Shown piece by piece: positions 48,524-58,690 of a stretch of 64,000 bases of DNA. Every line of letters starts with the position of its first letter. Within the stretch, counting starts at the first letter, position 1. The position numbers and the translations under genes are program-made. Source of the stretch: Ochotona curzoniae. Its lineage: Eukaryota; Chordata; Mammalia; Lagomorpha; Ochotonidae. The notes beneath the pieces were generated by a model that was not told where the DNA came from, made no database searches, and saw nothing but the letters and a program-made list of their open reading frames with translations. The DNA is taken from NCBI RefSeq assembly GCF_017591425.1, contig NW_024466218.1, positions 8,052,001 to 8,116,000 on the forward strand, read 5' to 3'.

Positions 48524-49229
48524 ACGTAGGAGGAAGGCTGTGAGGGAGCGTCTAGTGAGAGAGGGATAGAACGCTACAGAAGCAGCAAAGAGGAACAGCA
48601 GGGAACCGCAGGGAGAGGTCCGTGAAGCTCCCTGGGACAGTGTTGAGCCAAAAAGATCCACACAACTCGGAAGAACAACGAGAACGGAGCAGGGCAAAGT
48701 CAGAGAAACCGACATCCCACTCTAGACCTACTGAGTCACTTTTGAAAACGGCCTGACGGGAGACGCGGCCAGCTCGGAGGCAGGGAGATCAGGGGGATCG
48801 TCGCTGGCGGGAGGCCTTCGGCAGCGGTGGAGGCAGACTGCAGCAGCCGGACGTTTGGTGAGCTCGGGGTTGACGTGGCAGCCTCCGCATTTCTCGCCCC
48901 CTGCTGAGATTCCAGCCTCTGAGAAGGCGGAGCAGGCGGCCGAAACTGTTGGGTCTGTGTGGAACTACGCACAGTGGTGTTGTGTTGGTGGCTGAGGGGG
49001 GCCGCGGGAAGGCGCCTCGGAAGTTCCTGCGCTGAGGGGACCAGTGCGGCTCGGTGCGCAGAGGCAGCTGGCGAGGGTCTGGAGTCCCCCACATCCTGCC
49101 TGGTGAGTGCACGAAACCACCGAGCGCACTGGTGAGTGCGCGCCGCACCGAGCGGGCTGGGCGCCCCGCCTGCAGCAGCAGCACCTCCGCAGCGCAGGTG
49201 TCAGGTGTCACGAGAGCTCAGATTTGGGA

Positions 49230-49800
49230 AGTGTAGCGCTGTGTGTCCCTGACACGCAGGTACCACTCCCATAGAGTGAACTGCTCACTTCTCGCCTCCC
49301 ACCCTGCAGTTCTGAGCGTGGGCGACCCACCAGGAGAGCCCTGAAAACTCCTGCATCACACTGACACGGTGAGAACCTGCCGTGAAGTCATTATAACAGG
49401 GCGCCTGGGTCACTCCTCCGCTAAGGGCCTGTGTGGGGGAGCCACACGGGAGCAGGGGCTCTGAACACCCACACACCACGAGTGGTGGATTCACTGCACA
49501 AGAGCCACGCCTGGAAAGTGCCTCACCCACAGTCCCGTGTGTGGGAGACGCACCAGGTGGGCTCTGAAAAACCCTGCAGTCCCTGACACGGAGAACGCAG
49601 GGAGAAAGCACATAAAACCTTCTACGCCCTGCGGATTCCCGTGAAGGGGGCACACCCAGAGAGCGCCTCCATCCCTCCACGCCCTGGGGTGTCACACCTG
49701 TAGAAGAGGTGCCCAGAGTGTGCCTGGAATCCACTGGGCCCCCAAGGTGGTGCTCTACAGCCCCGGGCCCTGAGAACGCACCAACGGTGCCTTGAAAATA
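49230..49800 (+). repeat. Degenerate ~110-bp tandem units in L1 5' UTR
   Basis: Related blocks start near 49314, 49430 and 49537, with weaker ones near 49240 and 49646. Shared words are a GTGGG-rich start, CACCAGG or similar, a GCTCTGAAAA-like stretch, then CCCTGCA and CTGACACGG. Spacing is about 105-116 bp. This resembles the monomer architecture known from mouse L1 promoters, but the units are strongly diverged and the count is uncertain. Confidence 0.55.
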
Positions 49801-49906
49801 ACCACGCCCGGCAACACCACGCCTGCAGGCTCCAATCTCTACAGGAAAGCACCTGACAGCCCCTCAACACACGGGTCCATTTGCCTCACCAGAACACACC
49901 AACGCA

Positions 49907-50869
49907 ATGGGAAAAACCACCAGAAAGAGTTGTGCTCCAGATGAAAGAGCCAGCACCCCACCAAACAAGGGCCAAAAGCCATTATCAATATCGACGATAC
50001 GAGATGAAGACATGGAAGTGTTACCAGCAAAGGAATTGATGAAAATAATGCTAAAATTTCTCAGAGACGTGGACACAAAGCTGGAAGACTACCAGAACCG
50101 CATAATCACCGAAATACAACAAATCAAAACCAAACTGGACGCCCAAGATAATAAGATTGAAAGCCTCATCAACAGAATAAATGCGGCAGAGGAAAGGATC
50201 TCTGAAACAGAAGACACACAAAATGAAAGTGCCCAGCGAATCAAACAGCTGGAGACAAACCTCAGCAAAACTAATAAAATGATGCAAGAGATGAAGGATT
50301 ACCTTAGAAAATTGAATATTCGGATCATCGGCCTCCCCGAGGGAGTAGAAAGAGAATCTGGGATGCAAGCAGTGCTCGATGAAATTATACAGGAAAACTT
50401 CCAAAACACTTGGAACACGAATCCACCCCGCATACAGGATGGACAGAGAACTCCCAACAGACATGATCCAAAGAGATCTTCACCCAGACACACGGTGCTC
50501 AAGTTCTACTCCAATGAAGACAAAGAAGGAATCCTGAGACAAGTACGAAGTAGAGAAAAGATCACATACAGGGGAAAACCCATCAGAATCACTGCTGACT
50601 TCTCCGAAGAGACCCTACAAGCAAGGAGAGAATGGACAAAGATCTTCCAAGTCCTGAAACAAAACAACTGTCAACCAAAAATAATCTACCCAGCAAAGAT
50701 CTCATTTGTATATGAGAATGAAATCAGATACTTCAATAGCAAAGAAAAACTAGAAGAATATGTCTACACAAAACCAGCTCTGCAAAGTCTCCTTAGAAAT
50801 GCGCTAGTCCCGGACAAAAAGGAGGCAAATCACAAACAAAGTTGGCAAATAAGAAGGTCTCCAAACTAA
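49907..50869 (+). CDS. L1 ORF1: LINE-1 ORF1 protein (RNA-binding chaperone)
   Basis: A 320-aa protein, slightly shorter than human ORF1p (338 aa). By family it is a trimeric RNA-binding protein and nucleic-acid chaperone that coats L1 RNA in cytoplasmic particles. Residues 1-40 are basic and probably disordered. A heptad-rich coiled coil follows at about 42-130 (KLEDYQNRI, RIKQLETNL). An RRM-like domain starts near 135 (LRKLNIRIIGLPEG) and includes the linker RTPNRHDPKR. The C-terminal domain from about 195 carries KPIRITADFSEETLQARREW; the ARREW motif (239-243) holds the arginines needed for RNA binding in the human protein. The start ATG has purine at -3 and G at +4. ORF2 begins 55 bp after the stop, as in a bicistronic L1. 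No frameshift or stop is seen. Confidence 0.96.
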   Translation: MGKTTRKSCAPDERASTPPNKGQKPLSISTIRDEDMEVLPAKELMKIMLKFLRDVDTKLEDYQNRIITEIQQIKTKLDAQDNKIESLINRINAAEERISETEDTQNESAQRIKQLETNLSKTNKMMQEMKDYLRKLNIRIIGLPEGVERESGMQAVLDEIIQENFQNTWNTNPPRIQDGQRTPNRHDPKRSSPRHTVLKFYSNEDKEGILRQVRSREKITYRGKPIRITADFSEETLQARREWTKIFQVLKQNNCQPKIIYPAKISFVYENEIRYFNSKEKLEEYVYTKPALQSLLRNALVPDKKEANHKQSWQIRRSPN

Positions 50870-50924
50870 AGGCCGCACAAACAAGACAATTACATAGGCA
50901 ACAACACACACACAACACAATCAC

Positions 50925-53900
50925 ATGGCAGGGCAAAATTGCAACCTCTCAATTTTAACTCTCAACACAAATGGTCTAAATTCACCAATCAAACGACAGA
51001 GATTAATAGAATGGATCATCAAACAAGACCCAACCATCTGTTGCCTACAAGAAACGCATCTAACCAGAAAGGATGCAAAGAAACTGAAAGTGAAGGGATG
51101 GAAAAAGATATTCCACGCCAATAGACGAGAAAAAAAAGCTGGGGTAGCTATCCTAATTTCAGACGAGATAGATTTCATTCTAACTAACATCAAAAGAGAC
51201 AGGGAAGGCCATTTTATACTGGTGAAAGGAATGATCCATCAAGAAGCAATCACCATCATTAATGTTTATGCACCGAATCTTAATGCACCTACTTACGTAA
51301 AGCAATTACTTACAGACTTAAGGGAAGACATAGACACCCGCACAATTCTTGTAGGCGATCTCAACACACCTCTAACAACAATGGACCGGTCTACGAAACA
51401 AAAACTCAACAAAGAAACAACAGAGCTCACACAAACAATAGAACAACTGGACTTAGTAGACATATATAGAACTTTTTATCCTAAGGCCACAGACTATACA
51501 TTCTTCTCAGCGGTGCATGGCACCTTCTCCAGAATCGACCACATGATAGGACATAAAGCGAATCTAAACAACTTCCAAAACATTAGTATCATACCATGTA
51601 CCCTCTCAGACCACCATGGGATGAAACTGGTAATCAACAACTCAAAACTCCCCAGGAAGTATAGGCACTCTTGGAAATTGAACAATATGCTATTAAACGA
51701 ACAATGGGTCAGAGAAGAAATTAAAGATGAGATCAAAAAATTCATGGAAACCAATGAAAACTCTGATACAACATTCCAAAACTTGTGGGACACCGCCAAA
51801 GCAGTGCTACGAGGTAGATTCATCGCAATCGGAGCGCATGTCAAGGCCCAAGAAAGACGCCAAATACAGGAACTAACCTCACACCTCCAGGATCTGGAAA
51901 AACAGCAGCAGAAGAGTCCCACGCACAATAGGAAACAAGAAATCATCAAAACAAGGGAGGAGATAAACCAAATAGAAATCAAAAAAACTATACATAAAAT
52001 CAACAAATCAAAAAGTTGGTTTTTTGAGAAAATAAACAAAATAGACACTCCACTGGCCCGATTGACCAAAAAAAAACAAGAGAAAGTGAGAATCAACAGC
52101 ATTAAAGATGAAAAAGGCAACATAACAACAGACACTGCAATCATTAAGAAAATAATTAGAAATTACTACAAAGAACTGTACTCCCACAAATTTGAGGACC
52201 ACCAAGAAATAGAAAAGTTCTTGGACTCCCACCATTTACCAAAACTCAGTCCGGAGGCAACTGCAGAATTAAATAAACCCATAACCGAGGTAGAGATTGA
52301 AACAGTCATCAAGGATCTCCCAACGAAAAAAAGCCCAGGCCCAGACGGCTTCACTACAGAATTCTACAAAACATTCCGAACAGAACTAACCCCAATCCTC
52401 TACAAGCTCTTCAAAACAATAGAGGAGGAAGCAACCCTCCCAAACTCATTCTATGAAGCCAACATCACCTTAATCCCAAAACCGGATAGAGAACCATCAG
52501 AGAAGGAAAACTACAGACCTATTTCTCTGATGAACATTGATGCTAAAATTCTCAACAAAATCCTAGCCAATAGAATTCAAAAAATCATCAGACAGATCAT
52601 TCATCCGGATCAAGTAGGATTCATCCCTGGAATGCAGGGATGGTTCAACATTCGGAAATCCATAAATGTTATAAACCATATCCAAAAACTGCAAAACAAG
52701 AACCACATAATAGTTTCAATAGATGCAGAAAAAGCTTTCGACAAAATCCAACACCTCTTCATGCTAAAAACTCTAGCCAAAGTAGGCATAGATGGGAAAA
52801 TCCACAACATAATTAAAGCAATTTATGAAAAACCCAACGCCAGTATCATACTGAATGGAGAAAAGCTAGAACCCTTCCCACTGAGATCTGGAACAAGACA
52901 AGGGTGCCCACTATCACCACTGCTATTCAACATAGTCCTAGAGGTACTTGCAGAGGCCATAAGACAAGAAAAAGAAATCAAAGGCATACGTATAGGAAAC
53001 GAAGAAGTCAAGCTTTCACTATATGCAGATGACATAATCCTATACATAGAAAAACCAGGAGACTCAATACAGAAACTGCTAGAACTTATACGAGAGTTTG
53101 GCAGAGTGGCGGGGTACAAAATTAACGAACGAAAATCAACAGCCATAGTGTACGCAAATAACACCAAGATGGAAGAAGATCTAACCAACAGGATACCATT
53201 CAAAATAGCAGAGAGAAGTATGAAGTATTTGGGAATAAATCTAACCAAAAGTGTAGGAGACCTATTCGAAGAAAACTACAAACTATTTAAAAAGGAAATT
53301 GAACAAAACCTCAAAAGATGGAATAACATCCCGTGCTCCTGGATAGGCAAAATCAATATCATTAAAATGTCTATACTACCACAAGCAATATACATTTTCA
53401 ACGCAATTCCAATCAAATTGCCCAAAACATTCTTCACGGAACTGGATACAATGATTCAACAGTTCATCTGGAAACACAAAAAACCACGAATAGCTAGAAC
53501 CATCCTGAAAAATAAGAAATTAGCAGGGGGAATCACAATCCCGGACCTCTGGACATACTATAGAGCAGTGGTAATCAAAACAGCCTGGTACTGGCACAAA
53601 GACAGAAAGGAAGATCAATGGAATAGAATAGAAGCACCAAAAGGGAATCCACACAGATACAGCCAATTAATCTTTGACAAAAAGACTAATGACAGCTTAA
53701 GCAAGTGGGAAGGACTCTTTAGTAAATGTTGTTGGGACAACTGGCTGATAGCCTGTAGAAACAAAAAGATAGACCCACATCTATCACCATACACTAAGAT
53801 CCAATCTACATGGATAAAAGACCTAAACCTACATCCAGAAACCTTCAAACTCTTGCAAGAAAATGTAGGAAATACCCTGCAAGACCTAGGAGTAGGTACC

Positions 53901-54737
53901 GACTTTCTAAGAAGGACACCAAAAGCAATAGCAGTTGAGAACAGAATAAACAAATGGGACCTCATCAAACTAAGAAGCTTCTGTACAGCAAGGGAAACAA
54001 TCAACAAAGTAAAAAAGCAACCCACAGAGTGGGAGAAGATCTTTGCACACGATATAGGCGATAGGGGGCTAATTTCCAGGATATACAAAGAACTTCAAAA
54101 CAACCAAAAAACCAAAACGAACAAGCCACTCAAGAAATGGGCACGGGAAATGGGCAAACATTTCACAAAGGAACAAGTCCAAATGGCAAACAAACATATG
54201 AAAAAATGTTCCAGCTCCCTAGCAATAAGGGAAATCCAAATTAAAACATCGATGAGGTACCACCTAACACCAGTAAGATTGGCCCACATAAACAAGAACA
54301 CCAACGACGCTTGCTGGCGAGGATGCGGGGAAAAGGGAACCCTACTCCACTGCTGGTGGAGCTGCAAATTGGTACAGCCTTTATGGAAATCAGTCTGGAG
54401 AACACTCAAACAACTCAAAATCAGCATACCATATGACCCAGCAATAGCACTCCTAGGAATATATCCAAAACACCTGTTTTACGACAAACCAACATGCATC
54501 CCTATGTTCATTGCAGCACAATCAGTAATTGCGAAAACATGGAAGCAACCGAAATGCCCATCAGCAGAAGATTGGATAAGAAAGCTTTGGTTCATCTACT
54601 CCATGGAATACTACTCAGCTATTAAAAAAAACAAAATGCAGTTCTTTGTGGCTAAATGGGCACAACTGGAAACTATAATGCTAAGGGAAATGAGCGAATC
54701 CCAAAAGATTAGATACCACATGTTTGCCTTGATTTAA
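50925..54737 (+). CDS. L1 ORF2: LINE-1 ORF2 protein (endonuclease and reverse transcriptase)
   Basis: A 1270-aa protein, close to human ORF2p (1275 aa), that nicks target DNA and reverse-transcribes L1 RNA. The N-terminal APE-type endonuclease (about 1-239) has N14, E43, D145, N147, T192, D205, S228, D229 and H230, the same numbers as the human catalytic set. The RT domain (about 450-780) has the conserved [17 protein letters not shown] with D600, and a YADD catalytic box at 700-703 (human has FADD). The C-terminal cysteine motif [18 protein letters not shown] spans 1130-1147. The frame is open throughout, with no stop, frameshift or missing key residue seen. Translation probably depends on inefficient reinitiation after ORF1, as known for L1. 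Whether it is enzymatically active is untested. Confidence 0.97.
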   Translation: MAGQNCNLSILTLNTNGLNSPIKRQRLIEWIIKQDPTICCLQETHLTRKDAKKLKVKGWKKIFHANRREKKAGVAILISDEIDFILTNIKRDREGHFILVKGMIHQEAITIINVYAPNLNAPTYVKQLLTDLREDIDTRTILVGDLNTPLTTMDRSTKQKLNKETTELTQTIEQLDLVDIYRTFYPKATDYTFFSAVHGTFSRIDHMIGHKANLNNFQNISIIPCTLSDHHGMKLVINNSKLPRKYRHSWKLNNMLLNEQWVREEIKDEIKKFMETNENSDTTFQNLWDTAKAVLRGRFIAIGAHVKAQERRQIQELTSHLQDLEKQQQKSPTHNRKQEIIKTREEINQIEIKKTIHKINKSKSWFFEKINKIDTPLARLTKKKQEKVRINSIKDEKGNITTDTAIIKKIIRNYYKELYSHKFEDHQEIEKFLDSHHLPKLSPEATAELNKPITEVEIETVIKDLPTKKSPGPDGFTTEFYKTFRTELTPILYKLFKTIEEEATLPNSFYEANITLIPKPDREPSEKENYRPISLMNIDAKILNKILANRIQKIIRQIIHPDQVGFIPGMQGWFNIRKSINVINHIQKLQNKNHIIVSIDAEKAFDKIQHLFMLKTLAKVGIDGKIHNIIKAIYEKPNASIILNGEKLEPFPLRSGTRQGCPLSPLLFNIVLEVLAEAIRQEKEIKGIRIGNEEVKLSLYADDIILYIEKPGDSIQKLLELIREFGRVAGYKINERKSTAIVYANNTKMEEDLTNRIPFKIAERSMKYLGINLTKSVGDLFEENYKLFKKEIEQNLKRWNNIPCSWIGKINIIKMSILPQAIYIFNAIPIKLPKTFFTELDTMIQQFIWKHKKPRIARTILKNKKLAGGITIPDLWTYYRAVVIKTAWYWHKDRKEDQWNRIEAPKGNPHRYSQLIFDKKTNDSLSKWEGLFSKCCWDNWLIACRNKKIDPHLSPYTKIQSTWIKDLNLHPETFKLLQENVGNTLQDLGVGTDFLRRTPKAIAVENRINKWDLIKLRSFCTARETINKVKKQPTEWEKIFAHDIGDRGLISRIYKELQNNQKTKTNKPLKKWAREMGKHFTKEQVQMANKHMKKCSSSLAIREIQIKTSMRYHLTPVRLAHINKNTNDACWRGCGEKGTLLHCWWSCKLVQPLWKSVWRTLKQLKISIPYDPAIALLGIYPKHLFYDKPTCIPMFIAAQSVIAKTWKQPKCPSAEDWIRKLWFIYSMEYYSAIKKNKMQFFVAKWAQLETIMLREMSESQKIRYHMFALI

Positions 54738-55169
54738 CCTGTAATTTTTTGTTTGGTGGTTTGTTATTTTTTGAACCTGTCATTGATACTGTCTCAACCC
54801 AGATGTTTCGAAGAATGGAACTTGCATTATTTTTAACATATTGTTTACCCAATACTATGTCAATTAATTCCATAATGTTGTATAATGATACTGAGGCCTT
54901 GTTGGGGCTTTTAACTGACTGGATCTTTACTCTGTTAGACCTATCTTCAGACCATAGAAGGTCTCCCCAAGAGGCCACTGAACTTATCTGGACAATAAGA
55001 CGCTGAACTTTATGCTAGGCAGGTGTTTGCAAGCAATGAATCTCAACTGAACTTGAACTATGGTTATGCAACAAGGTGGAGGAATCCACCATGGGGGGAG
55101 GGGTATGGGAGGGGTGGGGGGATCCCCAGCGCCTATAAAACTGTACTACATAATATAATGTAAGCAACA

Positions 55170-55171
<2 letters not shown>
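54738..55171 (+). other. L1 3' UTR with G-rich tract
   Basis: 434 bp between the ORF2 stop and the A tail. Positions 55093-55121 are a purine-rich run with four or more G-tracts on the sense strand, a candidate G-quadruplex of the kind conserved in many mammalian L1 3' UTRs. Confidence 0.8.

Positions 55172-55201
<30 letters not shown>
55169..55201 (+). terminator. L1 polyadenylation signal and A tail
   Basis: AATAAA at 55169-55174 runs straight into an uninterrupted A tract to 55201. The purity of the tail argues for a young insertion. Confidence 0.85.
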
Positions 55202-55203
<2 letters not shown>

Positions 55204-55209
55204 AATTCA
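55197..55209 (+). repeat. L1 target-site duplication, 3' copy
   Basis: AAAAAGGAATTCA after the A tail; its first five As merge with the tail. Downstream sequence (ATGAAATAAG...) continues the older host L1. Confidence 0.93.
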
Positions 55210-56049
55210 ATGAAATAAGAATAAAAAAAAATTCCCTAATTTGGAGATAGAATCAGGAAATAAAACACAGGAGGGGCAAAGAACTCAAAATAGTGTTTAC
55301 CAAAAGCAATTTTTACCACGACACATGATAATCAATCTCTCTTCAGATTAACGCAGCAAAAAGATCCTCAAATTTGCACATGAAAAAATCAGTTGACATA
55401 TAGAGGAACCCCAGTCAGACTCACTGCTGACTTCTCAGAGGAAACTCTACAGGCCAAAAAAGAATGGAGTGGTGTACTCCAGATCCTAAAAGGAAAAAAA
55501 AAAAAAAATGTCAGGCCAGAATAACTTACCCAGCAAAGCTTTCCTTTGTCTTTAAAAATGAAATAAAATTCTTCCACAGCAAAAAAAAGCTCAAAGAATT
55601 CATCTCTTTCAGGCCTGCCTTAAAAATGATACTTAAACATATTCTATTGACAGAGAAAAGGAATAGCACCAACCAAAACCAAGGCAAACACAGAGAACAT
55701 GCCAGGAAAATGACCTTAAGAAGACTAACTGCAAGCCAATGACAGGACCAAATTGCTACCTATCCATATTAATTCCGAATGTAAATGGTTTAAACTCATC
55801 AATCAGGTGTCACAGATAAAAAAAAATAAAGCCCATCTATTCATTTTTTATAGGAGGCAAATCTCACTAACAAAGATATGCGGAGACTGAAAGTGAAAGA
55901 ATGGAAAAAGATATTCCAGGCTAATGGAAAGGGGAAAAAAAAGCTGGTGTAGCCATTCTTATATCAGATACTATAGACTTTGACATGAAAAATATTAAAA
56001 GAGATGAAGAAGGACACCACATGGTGATCAAAGAATTCATTCTATAAGA
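55210..56049 (+). pseudogene. Older L1, ORF1 C-terminus and ORF2 start (dead)
   Basis: Continuation of the host L1. Frame 55464-55742 encodes an ORF1 C-terminal domain (ITYPAKLSFVFKNEIKFF, SFRPALKMILKH), preceded by TADFSEETLQAKKEW in another frame, so it is frameshifted around an A-run at 55496-55508. An ORF2-like start near 55740 gives NCYLSI and NGLNSSI, then stops. A later piece encodes [14 protein letters not shown] of the endonuclease. It ends abruptly near 56049 at a junction with antisense L1 sequence. Confidence 0.8.
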
Positions 56050-57090
56050 AGAGATCACCTTACTAGTTTAGTAGGATGTTTGCATTTTCATTTCTGATTT
56101 TACTTGGTTTTTCTTCTTTTCTTCACTAGGCTGTCTAAAAGTTTGCTTTGTTCATCTTTAAAAAAAAACAACTTTTTTTTTCTTGTGGCAGAGTAGTTTT
56201 TTAGAGCAAATTTCATTTATTTTTGCTGTGATTTTTTTAATCATTTTTTTCCCATTCATTTTTTCTTTTTTTTTTTTTTTAAAGATTTATTTTTATTATT
56301 TTTTTATTGGAAAGGCGGATGTACAGAGAGAGAGAGACAGAGAGGAAGATCTTCCGTCCGATGATTCACTTCCCAAGTGAGCGCAACGGGTCGATACTAT
56401 GCCGATCCGAAGCCAGGAGCCTCTTCCGGGTCTCCCACACAGGTGCAGGGTCCCAAAGCTTTGGGCCGTCCTCGACTGCTTTCCCAGGCCACAGGCAGGG
56501 AGCTGGAAGGGAAGTGGGGCTGCCGGGATTAGAACCGGTGCCCATATGGGATCCCGGGCGTGCAAGGCGAGGACCTTTAACCACTTGCGCCACCGCGCCG
56601 GGCCCCATTTTTTCTTTTGTGATAAATCTTTGAGATGCATTATTAGATCATTTGAGATATTTTGATTTTTTTGTAAGTACCTAATGTTATAAATGTCCCT
56701 TTCAGTATGATTTTTACTACTCGTGGGTTTTGATATTTTTAAATTGTCATTTCTTCCATTTTTTTCTTATTAATTTCTTTGGTGACACAGAGATCATACA
56801 GTAGCACCATTTTCTTCAAAAAGTTGTTTGATTATTTTCTTTTTCATTTCTGTAGCAGCGCATTTGTCATTCAGTAATATCATGTTATTTTACTTCATGG
56901 TGTTGTACATTTTCTATTGTTTATCCTTTGTTGGTTTTGTTATAGGACTTTTCATTTAAGAACTGTGTAATAGAAACTATCACATCCAAATGTGAAAATA
57001 TAATGTAGTATGCATTTTTATTTCCAAATCAAAGATGGACTCCCAATGAAACTATTAAATATATCTTAACGATAGAATGCTGAATTCCCT
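56050..57090 (-). mobile_element. Antisense L1 ORF2 fragment (endonuclease end to linker)
   Basis: Read on the minus strand, 57000 down to 56050 follows L1 ORF2 order: the segment after the endonuclease, a 'GAAGAAAT...' linker, the 'GGGACATTTATAACATTAGG' stretch corresponding to the 'RGKFIAI'-type region, then the 'AAAGCAAACTTTTAGACAGCC' region. It is decayed and interrupted by a young SINE at 56270-56605. It sits between sense-oriented L1 sequence on both sides. Confidence 0.6.
56270..56605 (-). mobile_element. Young lagomorph-type C-SINE with TSD
   Basis: The best preserved SINE in the window. Minus-strand head begins GGGCCCGGCGCGGTGGCGCA with intact CpGs. The Pol III A box TGGCGCAAGTGG is at 56592-56581 and the B box GGTTCTAATCC at 56536-56526. 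The CT-rich end and A-rich tail lie at 56270-56340. The direct repeat CATTTTTTCTTTT occurs at 56257-56269 and 56606-56618. Its freshness suggests a recently active subfamily mobilised by L1. Confidence 0.93.
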
Positions 57091-57285
57091 GTCTCTGTCC
57101 ATACCTACAATGTCAGGATACATTTAAACAGCAGAATGATGGACTTATAACTATTTATGATGGATTATACTATTATAATAATACAGGGGACATCAGACAG
57201 AAGGGGGAGGGCATTTGAGGAGGGAAACTCCAGAGCCTATGGAATTATGTCATAATAAATATGTTTTTTAAAAAGTAGAAAAAAA
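57090..57285 (+). mobile_element. L1 3' UTR fragment with A-rich tail
   Basis: Contains AGCAGAATGATGGACTTATA, a tract of mixed G and A (GACAGAAGGGGGAGGG) and CATAATAAATATG before an A-rich end. The same words occur at 19300-19450, so both are 3' ends of related older L1s. ORF2 sequence that should precede it is missing; antisense ORF2 is there instead. Confidence 0.65.
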
Positions 57286-57289
57286 ATTA

Positions 57290-58245
57290 TATAGATTGAA
57301 AAATTTTTACATATATTGCAATAGAGCATAGTGATACTTCCCATCCTGTCCTGCCTCATGTCCACTTGCCCACTTACACTTACCCTTCATTTTAAATTTT
57401 TTCCTAATTTTTATAACTTCACAATCACAGAAGTAATACAATCACAGAAGAAATATCTTTAATGTGTTAAAGATATTAATACATAGCAAGCAGAATTTTT
57501 TTTAATCCTTATCATTCTTCAGGAGTATAAACAAAAGCTGTAAATAATTTTTAAAAATCCCACAATATCAATCTCACTCATATAAATTACATTTTTCATA
57601 CTCTGTATACTAGTTATAACAGATTAGGGAAACCATATGATGCTTATCTTTTTGGGACTGGCTTATCTCACTACGCAGAGTGGTTTCCAATTGCATCCCT
57701 TTAGTTGGAAGAGACAAGATTCATTCTAATCTTTTATGGCTGTGTAGTATTCAAGGTTGTTTTATTTGTTTTCTGTATCTAGTCATTAGTTAACAGACAC
57801 ATCAGTTGATACTATAGCTTAGCTATTGTGCATTGAGCTGCTATAGATATGGAAGTACAGATAACTCTCACATACTGATTTCATTTCATGCTGATGAATT
57901 CCCAAGAATGGGATAACTGGATCGTACGGCAGACACATTTTCAAATATCTGGGCATATTATCTTCCATCACTGTTGTATTAGTTTACATTCCCTCCAATA
58001 GTGGATTAAGGTACTTTTTTCCCAGTATCCTCACCAGCATTTGTTGTTTTCTGATTTCTGTATGAAAGCCACTCTAACTGGGGTGAGGTGAAACCTTATT
58101 ATAGATTTTATATGCCTTTCTCTGATGACTCGTGAACCTGAGCTTTTTTTTTTTTTTCATATGTCTGTTGGCCATTTTAATTTCAACCTTTGAAAAATGT
58201 CCATGCAGGCTGTTTTTGCATTTCTTAACTGGACTGTTTCAATGA
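57290..58245 (-). mobile_element. Antisense L1 3' end (ORF2 C-terminus and 3' UTR)
   Basis: Plus-strand words such as TTTTTGGGACTGGCTTATCT, TTTATGGCTGTGTAGTATTC, TCACCAGCATTTGTTGTT and TTCTGATTTC are the reverse complement of the conserved L1 ORF2 C-terminal region. No open frame survives. It is 5'-truncated near 58245. Confidence 0.75.
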
Positions 58246-58259
58246 CTGGTGCCCAAGCA

Positions 58260-58690
58260 TCAAACTGATTATAGATTAGCAACAGAATAAACAGTTTTTA
58301 TAATTAAGAAAGCAGTCACAGGAATTTCACAAAGAAATAAGTCAAGGAGGCACCCATTTGGTTGAGCTTATATACCATTCTAAAGTAAACAACAGAAAAA
58401 GGGATTTGGCAATACTAGGGGAAAAAAACAAATTACGGAAAGGGGCAAGAGAGAGTGTATAATAAGTAACAGCAGGCTTGTTATGCAGGTAAGGCTTTTT
58501 CAGATGATAAGCATGGCCAGGGAGTTGGTCTCATCCTAATGTGGAGACACCTTTAGAAATGGAAATTTCCTCTAGAAAAGGAAAAATTTTCTTGAGTCTG
58601 CAGGCTCTCAATTGCCTTTAGATCCAAAGAAGATTTATGCCCAACTGAAACATTTTGGGATGGTGTATTCTGATACCCCTTTTCCTAATG
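58260..58690 (-). mobile_element. Possible LTR relic
   Basis: On the minus strand 'GGGGTATCAGAATACACCAT CCC' resembles the start of the 60.95-kb LTR ('GATACCCCAAAGTATGG' region). The rest is too diverged to place. Confidence 0.35.

Larger units (their letters stand above)
48502..49906 (+). promoter_or_regulatory. L1 5' UTR / internal promoter
   Basis: About 1.4 kb of GC- and CpG-rich sequence between the 5' TSD and the ORF1 start, unlike the AT-rich surroundings. In L1s this region holds an internal RNA polymerase II promoter. The extreme 5' end reads GGGGAATTTGGGAAGATGGC, with a YY1-type motif. The second half (about 49230-49800) is made of degenerate units of about 110 bp sharing words such as GTGGGNGA, CACCAGG and GCNCTGAAAA. 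Several long antisense open frames occur here (for example 48789-49211 and 49285-49734); high GC alone could produce them, so they are not annotated as genes. Confidence 0.85.
48502..55201 (+). mobile_element. L1: Full-length LINE-1 retrotransposon, both ORFs intact
   Basis: An autonomous non-LTR retrotransposon that copies itself through an RNA intermediate by target-primed reverse transcription. The parts are in canonical order: 5' UTR 48502-49906, ORF1 49907-50869, 55-bp spacer, ORF2 50925-54737, 3' UTR 54738-55171, AATAAA at 55169-55174 and a pure A tail 55172-55201. The 13-bp direct repeat AAAAAGGAATTCA lies at 48489-48501 and again at 55197-55209, the second copy sharing its first As with the tail. 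The cut context TTT|AAAAA matches the L1 endonuclease consensus. Perfect TSDs, an unbroken A tail, CpG-rich 5' UTR and two open ORFs all indicate recent insertion. Activity itself is inference. Confidence 0.97.

Noticed and set aside
50051..54427. Long minus-strand open frames opposite the L1 ORFs (for example 51494-52144, 53615-54088)
   Set aside because: Antisense shadows of A-rich L1 coding sequence, with no domain features of their own.
56576..56605. Possible tRNA gene (A and B boxes on the minus strand)
   Set aside because: The boxes belong to the tRNA-derived head of a SINE, with no complete cloverleaf and a SINE body after it.
56581..56605. Alu or 7SL-like start (GCGCGGTGGCGC)
   Set aside because: Resemblance is limited to a dozen bases; the rest follows the tRNA-headed C-SINE, not 7SL RNA.
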